DNA of 64,000 bases from a bacterium (GCA_027310575.1 DAIDAO010000017.1:37128-101127), one strand, 5' to 3'; shown: positions 23,410 to 32,285, counted from the stretch's first letter. Program-made: numbers and translations. Notes: generated by a model from the sequence alone, not told the origin.

Positions 23410-24306
23410 ATGAAAGCCAATCCCCTTGCTGGCTTCCTGGAGTCCGTCGAGCTGAGGATGCTCCGACCGTCGAAGTCTGACCTGCGGCGCGACCCGGGCC
23501 CGTTGAACGGGCTCATGCTCTCTATCCAGGACAAGGGGCTCCTGGAACCGATCATCGTGAGGCCGACCGCGGAGGGGTACGAGGTGGTGGCAGGGATGAG
23601 GAGGTTTGAAGCGTGCAAGAGGCTCGGGTGGCGGAGGCTCCCTGCGCATGTCGTCGAGCTCGACGACAGGGAGGCCTTCGAGGTCTCGCTCCTGGAGAAC
23701 ATCCAGAGGGAGACCCTCAACCCCATAGAGGAGGCGAGGGCGTTCAGGAACTACGTGGACGAGTTCGGCTACGGCGGCGAGACCGAGCTCGCGAGGAGGA
23801 TAGGCAAGAGCCAGGAGTACGTGAGCAGGAGGATCGGGCTGCTCTCCCTCCCCCAGAGGGTCCAGGACCAGATTATGCGGCGCCGAATAGCTCCGAGCGT
23901 GGCGCAGGAGCTCACCCTCCTGAATGACGAGGACGCTGAGGAGATGGCGGACGAGATAGGAGCTCACGGGCTGACTCTGAGAGAGGTCAGGAAGATCATC
24001 CGTCACAGGCAGGCCAAGGGAGCCCAGGAGCCCTCGGCCGGGCTCGGGTCCCCAACCCGGGCTGACCTCGAGAAGAGGGTGCGCCGCGTGTCGAGGGAGC
24101 TCAACATAGCCATTGCCGCCCTTGGCGGGACTGTGATCAGGCTGGGCGAGGTGGCCGAGAACCTCGAAAAGGAGTGGGTGGTGCGGGAGTCGATATTCGT
24201 CTGCAGGGACAGCATAAGGGAGCAGATCGAGAACCTGACCAGACTGAAGAGGAAGTACGAGCGGGCTGAGGAGACCAACCCTGGCAGGCTGTCTGTGATG
24301 GGTTAG
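23410..24306 (+). CDS. ParB/RepB/Noc-like partition or regulatory protein
   Basis: 298 residues from ATG 23410. The N-terminal ParB domain shows LLEPIIVRP, VVAGMRRFEACKRLG and ENIQRETLNPIEEARAF, followed by a KorB-type helix-turn-helix (ELARRIGKSQEYVSRRI). The C-terminus is a predicted coiled coil. The CTP-binding GERRxRA motif of bacterial ParB appears as GMRRFEA, so nucleotide switching may differ. Its place inside a catabolic region leaves open chromosome segregation or gene regulation. No parS-like repeat was recognised nearby. Confidence 0.85.
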   Translation: MKANPLAGFLESVELRMLRPSKSDLRRDPGPLNGLMLSIQDKGLLEPIIVRPTAEGYEVVAGMRRFEACKRLGWRRLPAHVVELDDREAFEVSLLENIQRETLNPIEEARAFRNYVDEFGYGGETELARRIGKSQEYVSRRIGLLSLPQRVQDQIMRRRIAPSVAQELTLLNDEDAEEMADEIGAHGLTLREVRKIIRHRQAKGAQEPSAGLGSPTRADLEKRVRRVSRELNIAIAALGGTVIRLGEVAENLEKEWVVRESIFVCRDSIREQIENLTRLKRKYERAEETNPGRLSVMG

Positions 24307-24320
24307 GAGCCCTGCGACAG

Positions 24321-24329
24321 GCTTAAAGC
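24321..24329 (+). promoter_or_regulatory. TATA-like element of the second GNAT-like gene
   Basis: GCTTAAAGC, centred 29 bases upstream of ATG 24354. Confidence 0.5.
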
Positions 24330-24353
24330 GAAATCTCCCGGCCGGGTGCGACA

Positions 24354-25082
24354 ATGTCCACCGACTGGTCCCCGCCTGAGAAGGTCACCCTGGACGAGGT
24401 CAAGATCAACGTAGAAGACATCGAGCCTATACTCCGGGGCCTCGAGTCCCCCCTCCTCAAGGTGGAGTACCCGCAGGGGTACGTCAACCTACCCACAGGG
24501 GAGAAGATGGTGATCAGAAGGGCGAGGAAGGAGGAGGCGCCTGTCGTGATGCAGACCGCGCTGAAGCTCTTTGACCACGACACCGACTTCTTCGATCTCG
24601 TGTCCTCGAGGGTCTACGCAGAGTTCCTGGGATGGTACAGGAGCAGGATGAAGGACCACGTAGCGCTCCTCGGGATCATCAATGGCGAGCTCGCGGCGAT
24701 CGCGAACTTCAGGCTCTGGGACAACGATGTCGCCATAAGCCTCCACACGCTCACGTTCAAGCGGCGTGCAGGCATCGGGGCCACGATGTACGCTGCCAAG
24801 GCTGAATACGCATTCGACATGATGAACACGAAGGAGTGGTGGGCGACCTACGAGAGCTACACTGGTTTCAGGTACTGGGGCATAAAGTACGCGCAGTATC
24901 AGAAGCCCTACCCCGAGATGCAGCACGAGCTCGGCGGTTCGAGGATATTCTTCACGACCAAGGAGGACTGGGACAGGTTCGCGAAGCCCATGCTCAAGGA
25001 CAGGCTCCCCATCCGTCCCGCGCCCCCCGACCTCATCCGTTCGGCCGAGAAGGTCGCGCCGCCTAAAGAAGTCGAAGTCTAG
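24354..25082 (+). CDS. GNAT-like protein of unknown function, paralogue 2
   Basis: 242 residues. Same architecture as the protein at 13256-13996: an N-terminal FSVEEIEG/NVEDIEP-type segment, KMVIRRARKEEAPVV, then DVAISLHTLTFKRR, KEWWATYES and PEMQHELGGSRIFF. The two proteins can be aligned over nearly their whole length by eye, with the trio of blocks best conserved. Its own leaderless promoter and the adjacent cyclase-family hydrolase suggest a related metabolic task. No catalytic residue can be named. Confidence 0.7.
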   Translation: MSTDWSPPEKVTLDEVKINVEDIEPILRGLESPLLKVEYPQGYVNLPTGEKMVIRRARKEEAPVVMQTALKLFDHDTDFFDLVSSRVYAEFLGWYRSRMKDHVALLGIINGELAAIANFRLWDNDVAISLHTLTFKRRAGIGATMYAAKAEYAFDMMNTKEWWATYESYTGFRYWGIKYAQYQKPYPEMQHELGGSRIFFTTKEDWDRFAKPMLKDRLPIRPAPPDLIRSAEKVAPPKEVEV

Positions 25083-25104
25083 GCGCAGACGGACCGCCTC
25101 ATGT

Positions 25105-25114
25105 CTTTTATACC
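25105..25114 (+). promoter_or_regulatory. TATA-like element of the cyclase-family gene
   Basis: CTTTTATACC, centred 26 bases upstream of ATG 25136; one of the best matches to an archaeal TATA box in the window. Confidence 0.65.
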
Positions 25115-25135
25115 GCCGACCGGGTCGGCCGAAGC

Positions 25136-25936
25136 ATGAAGCTGTACGACCTGTCGCAACCTCTGAATCAGGAGGCGCCGTTCTGGCCCCTTTACCCGCC
25201 CTTCGAAGTCAAGTTCATCAAGAGAAAGGCGGAGCATGGCGTAAACGCGCAGTACATAATGACCTCAAATCACATGGGGACGCACCTTGACGCGCCCCTC
25301 CACTTCGTGACCAACGGAAAGACGATAGACCAGATACCCCTGACGTGGCTTTACGGTCCCGGCATCATCGTCGACGTCAGCGAAGTCGGGGACCTCGGCA
25401 TCTACACCAAGGAGATCGTGGAGAAGAACGCCAGGGAGGCTGGGGGCGTGAAGGACGGAGACATCCTCATACTCTTCACGGGGTGGAGCAGGTACGCCTG
25501 GTATCAGAAGCCGAAGCCGGCGGGGACCGCCGACGAGGAGCGGTACATCCACATGCACCCAGGCCCCACAAGGCCGTTCTGCGACTACCTTCTGGAGAAG
25601 AAGATCCACATCTGGGGGGTGGACGCCGTGTCCACCGACCACCCAATGAACCTCCCGATCGGAAGGTTCCTGCCGCGGGTGAGCACGAAGGTGAGGGCCG
25701 CGGCCGTGAAAAAGTTCGGCGAGGAGAACCTTGCGAAGCTCTTCCCCGACGAGGACTACCAGCTGACCCACAACATCCTCTTCCCGAAGGACTGCATCCA
25801 CATCGAGAACCTCGGCGGCCAGATCGAAGAGGTGCTCGGCAAGAAGAAGGCAGTGCGGACCACCATCGGCTGCTTCCCCTGGCTGTTCAAGGGCGGGGAG
25901 GCCGCGTTTGCCCGCACCGTCGCCTTCGTCGAGTGA
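25136..25936 (+). CDS. Cyclase-family metal-dependent amidohydrolase (kynurenine formamidase-like)
   Basis: 266 residues. The metal-binding motif SNHMGTHLDAPLHF (HxGTHxDxPxHF) at residues 44-57 and the WGVDAVSTDHP block define the family, which hydrolyses amide or lactam bonds (formylkynurenine, isatin and related compounds). The adjacent ureide genes make a cyclic amide or ureide ring opening reasonable, but the substrate cannot be read from sequence. It is 27 bases upstream of the carboxyltransferase gene and may share a transcript with it. Confidence 0.88.
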   Translation: MKLYDLSQPLNQEAPFWPLYPPFEVKFIKRKAEHGVNAQYIMTSNHMGTHLDAPLHFVTNGKTIDQIPLTWLYGPGIIVDVSEVGDLGIYTKEIVEKNAREAGGVKDGDILILFTGWSRYAWYQKPKPAGTADEERYIHMHPGPTRPFCDYLLEKKIHIWGVDAVSTDHPMNLPIGRFLPRVSTKVRAAAVKKFGEENLAKLFPDEDYQLTHNILFPKDCIHIENLGGQIEEVLGKKKAVRTTIGCFPWLFKGGEAAFARTVAFVE

Positions 25937-25963
25937 CCCTGTGAGGGAGTCGCGACGCTCGGC

Positions 25964-27313
25964 ATGAGCATCCCGTCGGTGGGCTGGCTACTGGGGATTG
26001 CAGACTACGGCAAGCTCCAGGACCTGGACGGCGCGGTGCTCGACCTCAACCAACCCCTCCCTCCGGATGCCATGGCCCGGTACGACGGGGTGGTCGCGGG
26101 GCTTGCCAGGGTCAGAGGCACCGAGGCTGCTCTCTTTGCGCAGGAGCCGACGTACAAAGGCGGGTCGATGGGGCTTGGGCACACGAAGCGCCTCGAGAAG
26201 CTGGTGTCCGTGGCGGCCGAGGAGAAGCTCCCCATCATCGGGTTCTTCGACTCTGGTGGGGTGCGGGTTCAGGAGGGCGGGCATTCGCTGGAGGAGGCGA
26301 GCGCCCTCGTGGGGCAGCTGATCAAGGCGAGGGCAGCAGTACCTGTGATCAGCGTCGTGATGGGCGCGGTCAGCGGCGCAGCCGCCTACGCGGCGTACAT
26401 GGGAGACGCGGTAGTGATGATCAAGGGGACGAGCAGCCTGTTCGTCTGGGGCCCCGGGGTGGCGAAGGCGGAGACCAACAGGGAGGTCAGCGCGGAGCAG
26501 CTCGGGGGCTGGGAGGTGCAGTCGTCCAACGGGACCGCGACGCACGTGGTAGAGAACGAAGCAGAGTGCCTGGAGACCGTGCGGCAGCTCCTCTCCTACT
26601 ACGGCATGAAGGGGTCCCGCTATCTGGCAGAGTCGGGCAGGACAGGAAGGAAGGCGGGCGGGACGATTGAGGGGACGTTCGATGCCGGGTCGTTCGTCGA
26701 GTTCAGGAGCCTCTACGCCAAGAGCGTGGTGACCGGACTGGCGCTGCTCGAGGGCAGGACGGTCGGGGTGATAGCGTCGAACAAAGAGGTGCTGCGTGGG
26801 TTCCTGGATATCGAAGCCTGCAGGAAGATAACCAGGTTCGCGTCGATGTGCAACACGCTCAGGATTCCGCTCGTGACCTTCCTGGACTGCCCTGGGGTCT
26901 ACCCGGCGCCGGAGCAGGAGAAGGCGGGCCTGATACGCGTGAGCGGGGAGGCGATGACGGAATACGCGTCGCCAGGGTGCCCCAAGGTAGCGGTGATCAC
27001 AGGGGACGCATACGGCGGTGCCTTCGTCGGGTTCGCGAGCAAGGCGCTGGGCTCCAAGAAGGTCTTCGCCTATCCTTCGGCGCGCATTTCGGTTCTGAGC
27101 CTGCCAGCCTACTCGGAGATCTTCCTGAAGAGGAAGCTCGAGCAGCTCAAGGAGGTCGACAGGCGCGCCGAGCTGGACAGGAGCTCGAAGGAGTTCCTCA
27201 AGCTGATGGACCCCTCGAGAGGCGTGAAAGAGGGGTACGTCGACGAAGTGATCGAGCCGTCCCAGACAAGGGCGAAGCTGGTCGAGGCCTTCAGGGCCGC
27301 AGGCGCACTCTGA
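25964..27313 (+). CDS. Acyl-CoA carboxylase carboxyltransferase subunit (PccB/MmdA-like)
   Basis: 449 residues, shorter than the usual 510-530 of PccB. Both crotonase-like halves are recognisable: PIIGFFDSGGVRVQEGG in the N-half and TFLDCPGVYPAPEQEKAG with GDAYGGAFVGFASKALGSKK in the C-half. It would move carboxyl from biotin to an acyl-CoA, most simply propionyl-CoA given the epimerase and mutase next door. No biotin carboxylase or biotin carrier gene is in the window. A decarboxylase or glutaconyl-CoA-type role cannot be excluded. Confidence 0.87.
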   Translation: MSIPSVGWLLGIADYGKLQDLDGAVLDLNQPLPPDAMARYDGVVAGLARVRGTEAALFAQEPTYKGGSMGLGHTKRLEKLVSVAAEEKLPIIGFFDSGGVRVQEGGHSLEEASALVGQLIKARAAVPVISVVMGAVSGAAAYAAYMGDAVVMIKGTSSLFVWGPGVAKAETNREVSAEQLGGWEVQSSNGTATHVVENEAECLETVRQLLSYYGMKGSRYLAESGRTGRKAGGTIEGTFDAGSFVEFRSLYAKSVVTGLALLEGRTVGVIASNKEVLRGFLDIEACRKITRFASMCNTLRIPLVTFLDCPGVYPAPEQEKAGLIRVSGEAMTEYASPGCPKVAVITGDAYGGAFVGFASKALGSKKVFAYPSARISVLSLPAYSEIFLKRKLEQLKEVDRRAELDRSSKEFLKLMDPSRGVKEGYVDEVIEPSQTRAKLVEAFRAAGAL

Positions 27314-27323
27314 CCCTGCCGCC

Positions 27324-27722
27324 TCAGTGGCGCCTGTTCTGGGTCAGCTCCACCAGGACGCCGCCCGCGGACTTCGGGTGAATGAAGTTCACGCGGCTGC
27401 CGAACTTTCCATCGGCCGGCGTCTCGTAGATGAACCTGAACCCCCGGCCCTTGAGCTCCTCCATAGATTTCTCGATGTCCTCGACCGAGAAGGCGATGTG
27501 GTGCAGGCCCTCCCCCTTCTCCCGCAGGAACTTCGCAAGGCTGCTCTCCTCGCTCGTAGGTTCCAGAAGCTCGACCGACGTCTCTCCTGCCTTCAGCAGG
27601 GCTATCTTCGCCTTCTGGCCCGCTACCTCAGTCCGTTCGACCTCGAACCCGCCCAGCTTCTCGTAGACTGCGAGGGTCTGTTCGATGCTCCTCACAGCTA
27701 CGCCCACGTGGTCGAACTTCAA
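27324..27722 (-). CDS. mce: Methylmalonyl-CoA epimerase
   Basis: 132 residues, a VOC (glyoxalase) fold. MKFDHVGVAVRSIEQ, the HHIAFSVEDIE block and the terminal GGVLVELTQ carry the metal-binding His and Glu positions. It interconverts (S)- and (R)-methylmalonyl-CoA, linking the carboxylase to the mutase. It lies 10 bases downstream of the mutase gene on the same strand. Confidence 0.93.
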   Translation of the reverse strand: MKFDHVGVAVRSIEQTLAVYEKLGGFEVERTEVAGQKAKIALLKAGETSVELLEPTSEESSLAKFLREKGEGLHHIAFSVEDIEKSMEELKGRGFRFIYETPADGKFGSRVNFIHPKSAGGVLVELTQNRRH

Positions 27723-27732
27723 GCTCTCGCAC

Positions 27733-29310
27733 CTAGAACGGCTGCCTCGGCCTGTAGACGCCGTAGATGTCCCTGAGCGCGTCGCTTATCTCGCCGACCG
27801 TGCACCCCGCATGCACCGCCTCGGAGATCGCGGGGAGGAGGTTCTCCTTGCGGCCTGCGGCGCTTCTTATCCGCTCCAGCTTCCCCTTGACGTCACCGGA
27901 ACCACGCTTCGCCTTCAGGACCCTCAGCCGCCTGACCCTGTCCTGCTGGAGCTTCTCCGGGAGGACCTGGACCCTGCGCTTCGAGGGGGCCGAAGGCTGA
28001 AAGGCGTTCACCCCGACTATCACCCGCCTTCCTCTTTCGATGCCCATCTGCTTGTCGTAGGCCGAGTTCAGTATCTCCTTCTTGACGTATCCGTTTGATA
28101 TCGCTTCCAGCATTCCGCCCAGCTTCTCTATCCGCTCGATCTCCGCGAACGCGAGCCTCTCGAGCTTCTCTGTCAGGTATTCGACGTAGTACGACCCTCC
28201 GAGCGGGTCCGCTGTGAGCGTCACCCCCGATTCGTTCGCGATCACCTGCTGCGTCCTCAGGGCGAGTTTCACCGAGTCCTCCGACGGCAGGGAGAGCGCC
28301 TCGTCCATCGAGTTCGTGTGGAGGGACTGGGTCCCGCCGAGCACTGCGGCCAGGGCCTGTATCGTCACGCGGACGACGTTGTTCTCAGGGTCCTGTGCCG
28401 TGAGCGTCTCCCCGGCTGTCTGCGTATGGAACTTCAGCTTCGCCGATTCGTCGTCTTTGGCCCCGAACTTCTCCCTCATGATCCTCGCCCACATCCTCCG
28501 AGCCGCCCTGAACTTCGCCACCTCTTCGAGGAAGTCGTTGTTGGCTGCGAAGAAGAATGAGAAGTGAGGAGCGAACTGATCCAGCCTGAGGCCCCTCTCC
28601 AGAGCGGCGTTGGTGTAGGCGATCGCGTCGGAGAACGTGTAGGCCAGCTCCTGCACCGCAGTCGAACCCGCCTCCCTGATGTGATAACCGCTGATGCTGA
28701 TCGGGTGCCACTTCGGATAGTTCTTGACCGAGTATTCGATGAGGTCGATGGCGAGAGAGAGCGACGGCTCGGGCGGGAAGATGTACGTGTTCCGGGCGAT
28801 GAACTCCTTCAGGATGTCGTTCTGGACCGTCCCCCTCACCTCCGACTTCGCGACCCCTGAGCCCTCGGCCGCTGCGGCATACATCGAGAACAGGACCGCT
28901 GCTGTGGCGTTGATCGTCATGGAGGTGCTTACCTTGCCCAGGTCAATCCCGCCGAAGATGTCTCGGACGTCGTCCAGCATGCTCACCGCAACCCCGACCC
29001 TCCCGATCTCGCCCATCGACCTGGGACTGTCGGAGTCGAGCCCCAGCTGGGTCGGGAGGTCGAAGGCGAGGCTGAGGCCTGTCTGTCCCTGCCCCAGCAT
29101 GAACTTCAGCCGCCTGTTGGTCTCGGAGGAGGTCCCGAACCCGGAGTACTGTCTCATCGTCCACAGCCTCTTCCTGTACATCTCGGGATAGATACCGCGG
29201 GTGAAGGGATACTCCCCTGGCTTCTCAGTAAGGGGGCGAATCTCATCAGGCGAAAGGTAGGGCTTCGCTTCGATGCCCGAGAGCGTCTTCGGCTCCTGTG
29301 AGGGTTCCAT
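27733..29310 (-). CDS. mcmA1: Methylmalonyl-CoA mutase, large (catalytic) subunit
   Basis: 525 residues, the archaeal split form without a B12 domain. Active-site signatures are those of true methylmalonyl-CoA mutase: Tyr55 in WTMRQYSGFG (Tyr89 of the Propionibacterium enzyme) and Arg173 in IARNTYIFPP (Arg207). Ala82 occupies the place of the Asp of 2-hydroxyisobutyryl-CoA mutase. It converts methylmalonyl-CoA to succinyl-CoA. No B12-binding subunit is adjacent; the one at 53550-53981 or another elsewhere may serve. A TATA-like element near 29337-29347 precedes ATG 29310. Confidence 0.94.
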   Translation of the reverse strand: MEPSQEPKTLSGIEAKPYLSPDEIRPLTEKPGEYPFTRGIYPEMYRKRLWTMRQYSGFGTSSETNRRLKFMLGQGQTGLSLAFDLPTQLGLDSDSPRSMGEIGRVGVAVSMLDDVRDIFGGIDLGKVSTSMTINATAAVLFSMYAAAAEGSGVAKSEVRGTVQNDILKEFIARNTYIFPPEPSLSLAIDLIEYSVKNYPKWHPISISGYHIREAGSTAVQELAYTFSDAIAYTNAALERGLRLDQFAPHFSFFFAANNDFLEEVAKFRAARRMWARIMREKFGAKDDESAKLKFHTQTAGETLTAQDPENNVVRVTIQALAAVLGGTQSLHTNSMDEALSLPSEDSVKLALRTQQVIANESGVTLTADPLGGSYYVEYLTEKLERLAFAEIERIEKLGGMLEAISNGYVKKEILNSAYDKQMGIERGRRVIVGVNAFQPSAPSKRRVQVLPEKLQQDRVRRLRVLKAKRGSGDVKGKLERIRSAAGRKENLLPAISEAVHAGCTVGEISDALRDIYGVYRPRQPF

Positions 29311-29336
29311 CTTGGGGTCGAGCGTTCGGCCCCCCG

Positions 29337-29350
29337 CGTATTGTTAAAGG
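29337..29350. promoter_or_regulatory. Divergent TATA-like region, mcmA1 / beta-propeller gene
   Basis: TTGTTAAAGG on the plus strand lies about 23 bases before GTG 29369; its complement TTAACAATACG lies about 27 bases before ATG 29310 on the minus strand. Confidence 0.5.
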
Positions 29351-29368
29351 TAATCACATCAGTGCCCA

Positions 29369-30535
29369 GTGGCCTTGAAGCAGATCTGGGCGGCCGCGCT
29401 GCTAGTGCTGATTGCAGCCCTGGCTGTGCCTGTGTCTGCGCTGTCAGCCCCTGTGACTATCTCTTACGGGAGGTCCTGGCCTCGATCCATCGTCGTCGAC
29501 CCGACGAGGGCGCTGGTCTACGTCGACGCGACCTCTGGCATCTATCCCCCGACCGGGTTCTCTTTCGGGGTGATCAACGCCACCTCCCATTCCGTCATGG
29601 GGGTCCTTCCGCTGAAGGTCACCCCGGGGGACCTGGCGTTTGACTCGGGCAGGGACAACGTCTACGTCGCGGGCTCGGACTCTGTCGCTGTCTACAGCGG
29701 CGGCGCGGGTACATTCGTCGGCAACCTGAGCCTCGGCCGTCCGATCCTCCACATCGCTTTCGACGCCCGTGCTTCGAAGGACCTGTACGTCACTTCGGGG
29801 AGTGACGTCTACGAGGTGGACCCGGAGACCGGCAGCGTGGTAGCGAGCGCGAGCGTCGGGGGGAGCGCCGGGGGTCTCGCGCTCGACCCCAACAACGGCA
29901 GGCTCTACGTCGCCGACTACGTCGGTCACGCCATCGCAGTCCTCCAGTCCTCGGGGCTGAACCTGGTCGGCAGGATCGTGCTCCCTTCATGCTGCCCCAC
30001 GCAGCTCGCGCTCGATGCCAGCGGCCAGAAGCTATATGCAGTGACCGGGACGAACTACCTCGCAGTGGTGGACGTCGGTGCCGACACCTTCGCCAAGAGC
30101 ATCGCGGTGGCTCCGACCGGCGCGAACTCCACGGCGGCTGTCGCAATCGACGCCGGCACCGGCAGGGTCTTCGTCTCGTTCTCGGACGGGGGGCTGATAG
30201 CAGAATTGAGCCCGGATGGCGTGCTCCTCGGGTACCTGCAGGTGCCGAGCGCCCCAGCGGGCATGGCCGTGGACGCTTCCACGGGCGAGCTCTACGTGGC
30301 AAACTACCATCAGGTGACCGCCTTCGACGCGCGGAATGGAGGCCTCGGCCCCGACTACACGTGGGCCGCCCTAGCCGCTGCCGGAGCCGCTGCCGCGGCA
30401 GTAGCGCTGGTGCTGGTGCTCCGCAGTTCGGCCTGGAAGAGCCGCTCGGAGCCTGCGTCTGCCGACCCGCCTCCAGAGGGGCAGGGTGAAATACTCACGA
30501 GGCGTGCTGTCGCGCTCCCACCTTGGACCTGCTGA
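29369..30535 (+). CDS. Secreted, membrane-anchored YVTN/NHL-type beta-propeller protein
   Basis: 388 residues. An N-terminal signal peptide (about 25 residues ending VSALS) precedes six to seven repeats of the form DPxxxxLYVxxxxxxxIxVxD, e.g. DPNNGRLYVADYVGHAIAVL and DASTGELYVANYH. A C-terminal helix at about 332-352 is followed by an arginine/lysine stop-transfer segment. Topology is therefore outside with a C-terminal anchor. The repeats resemble YVTN surface-layer propellers; binding partner unknown. Its end overlaps the start of the next gene by 13 bases. Confidence 0.85.
   Translation: MALKQIWAAALLVLIAALAVPVSALSAPVTISYGRSWPRSIVVDPTRALVYVDATSGIYPPTGFSFGVINATSHSVMGVLPLKVTPGDLAFDSGRDNVYVAGSDSVAVYSGGAGTFVGNLSLGRPILHIAFDARASKDLYVTSGSDVYEVDPETGSVVASASVGGSAGGLALDPNNGRLYVADYVGHAIAVLQSSGLNLVGRIVLPSCCPTQLALDASGQKLYAVTGTNYLAVVDVGADTFAKSIAVAPTGANSTAAVAIDAGTGRVFVSFSDGGLIAELSPDGVLLGYLQVPSAPAGMAVDASTGELYVANYHQVTAFDARNGGLGPDYTWAALAAAGAAAAAVALVLVLRSSAWKSRSEPASADPPPEGQGEILTRRAVALPPWTC
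30488..30496 (+). promoter_or_regulatory. TATA-like element of the amidohydrolase
   Basis: GAAATACTC inside the end of the propeller gene, 26-31 bases before TTG 30523. Confidence 0.4.
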
Positions 30536-31767
30536 TCCGGAATTCCAGGCTGAGAGGCCGTGACCGCCCTCTCGACGTAGGGGTGGAGGACGGGAGGATC
30601 GTGGCTGTCGGAGAGAAGGTCACGGGTGGCGCTCAGCGCGAGCTGGACGCAGCAGGCAGGCTGCTCACGCCAGGCTTCGTCAACATCCATCTGCACCTGG
30701 ACAAGTGCCTCACCGGCGCCTGGGCGCGGGTCTGGCAAGGGGCTGGCGCAGGCTCGCCTTCTGCCATCCCTGCTGCGACCAAGGTCAAGGAGAACTTCAC
30801 TGAGGCTGACATCATCGACAGGGCGACCAGGGCGCTCACGTCGTCTGTCATAGCCGGGACCACGGCAGTCAGGGCATTCGCAGACGTGGACACCGTAGGC
30901 GGACTGCTCTCGGTGAAGAGCCTCCTGAAGCTCAGAGAGAAGTTCAGGGACGTCCTCGACCTGCAGATCGTCGCGTTCCCTCAGGAGGGGATCCTGCGCG
31001 ACAGAGGGACTGAGGAGCTGCTCGAGAAGAGCATGGAGCTCGGGGCCGACGTCGTCGGAGGGATCCCATGGTACGAGAACGGCCCCCAGTCGGCCGCAAG
31101 GCATACAGACAAAGTGTTCGAGATAGCCAGGAAGCACGGGAAGGCGGTCCACGCCCTTATCGACGACAACTCGGACCCGAACTCGCGGAACATAGAGTAC
31201 TTCCTGCAGAAGGCGATCGGCGAGGGGTTCAGGGGGCGCGTCGCTGCCTCCCACTGCAGGGGTGGGCTCGACTCGCCTGACGAACCCTACGCCCGCCGCG
31301 TGGTCGGACTCGCAAGGGAAGCAGGCCTGACCGTGGTCGAGAACTCACACGTCAGCCTCCTGATGTATGGAAGGGCGGACGGACACCCCGTGAGGCGCGG
31401 CGTGACGCGCGTCAGGGAGTTCATGGCAGGCGGGGTCAACGTGGCGGTGGGACAGGACGACATCGACGACCCGTACTACCCGTTCGGGAGGGGGGACATG
31501 CTGGAGCTGGCCTTCATGATGTGCCATGCGGCGCATCTCGGAGCTCCAGGAGAACTCGAGTCGTCGTTCGACATGGTCACCTACAACCCGGCGAAGGGGA
31601 TGGGCCTAAGCGGGTACGGCTTGGACGTCGGGGACAGGGCAGACCTCGTCCTCCTGGACGCGGCCGACGTCCACGAAGCCCTGAGGCTTCAGCCGGACAG
31701 GGTCGCAGTGGTCAAGGGCGGAAGGGTGGTCGCCGAGACCAAGAGCGAGAGACAACTGCACCTGTGA
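30523..31767 (+). CDS. Amidohydrolase, cytosine deaminase-like
   Basis: 414 residues. Metal ligands of the amidohydrolase barrel are visible: His56 and His58 in NIHLHLD, His in VHALIDDN, His in ASHCRGG and Asp in VAVGQDDIDDPYYPFGRGDML. The last block closely resembles the HDDVFDPWYPLG segment of CodA. It probably deaminates or hydrolyses a nucleobase, creatinine-like or triazine ring. The wider region has other nucleobase genes, so a pyrimidine or purine derivative is plausible. TTG start. Confidence 0.86.
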   Translation: MDLLIRNSRLRGRDRPLDVGVEDGRIVAVGEKVTGGAQRELDAAGRLLTPGFVNIHLHLDKCLTGAWARVWQGAGAGSPSAIPAATKVKENFTEADIIDRATRALTSSVIAGTTAVRAFADVDTVGGLLSVKSLLKLREKFRDVLDLQIVAFPQEGILRDRGTEELLEKSMELGADVVGGIPWYENGPQSAARHTDKVFEIARKHGKAVHALIDDNSDPNSRNIEYFLQKAIGEGFRGRVAASHCRGGLDSPDEPYARRVVGLAREAGLTVVENSHVSLLMYGRADGHPVRRGVTRVREFMAGGVNVAVGQDDIDDPYYPFGRGDMLELAFMMCHAAHLGAPGELESSFDMVTYNPAKGMGLSGYGLDVGDRADLVLLDAADVHEALRLQPDRVAVVKGGRVVAETKSERQLHL

Positions 31768-31775
31768 GACGCGGG

Positions 31776-32285
31776 TCAGCCCAGGGGGCTGCCGTTCAGG
31801 AAGAGGTTGGTCGTCATCTTCACCCCCGCCTTCTTCAGCGTGTTGTGGGCGTAGCACATCTCCTCCGCTTCCCGAGACAGCTTCAGGATGTCTTCCTTCG
31901 GAGATGTGCTTGTCAGCTTCAGGTCGTAGATGATCTCGGTGAAGGCCCCTCCCAGCCTCCGGTCGAAATGCCCCCTGGCCGACAGCTCCAACCCGTCCAG
32001 CCTGACCCCCCTGTATATGGCGTCCGTCAGGTACTGGTTCATCAGGCAGGACGCAGCCCCGGCTATGAAGTACGCCAGCGGGTTGGGCCCTTCGTCGGTC
32101 CCTCCCCTCTCCGCAGGCTCGTCCACCGTGAATGTGAACCCCCTCTTGCGAGCTTCGAGCTTCAGGTGGCCCATCCGGCGCAGGTCAACCCTCTCCGAGC
32201 CGAAGAGGAACGCCTCGTCGTCGGCTTCGTGCCTCTTCCTGACGTGCTCCCTGATTATCCCCTCGAGGTTTGCGTCACTGGACAT
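31776..32285 (-). CDS. OsmC/Ohr-family protein
   Basis: 169 residues from ATG 32285. A TATA-like GCTAAATCC is centred about 27 bases upstream, so the longer open frame to 32432 is not used. The segment GPNPLAYFIAGAASCLMNQYL with the family Cys, and a second Cys in EMCYAHNTL, fit the OsmC fold, whose members reduce organic hydroperoxides or carry sulfur-related functions. Convergent with the amidohydrolase, 8 bases apart. Confidence 0.85.
   Translation of the reverse strand: MSSDANLEGIIREHVRKRHEADDEAFLFGSERVDLRRMGHLKLEARKRGFTFTVDEPAERGGTDEGPNPLAYFIAGAASCLMNQYLTDAIYRGVRLDGLELSARGHFDRRLGGAFTEIIYDLKLTSTSPKEDILKLSREAEEMCYAHNTLKKAGVKMTTNLFLNGSPLG

Noticed and set aside
28900..29368. Cobalamin riboswitch near the B12 mutase genes
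   Set aside because: The upstream intervals of both mutases are too short and carry leaderless promoters; no B12-box-like structure was seen.
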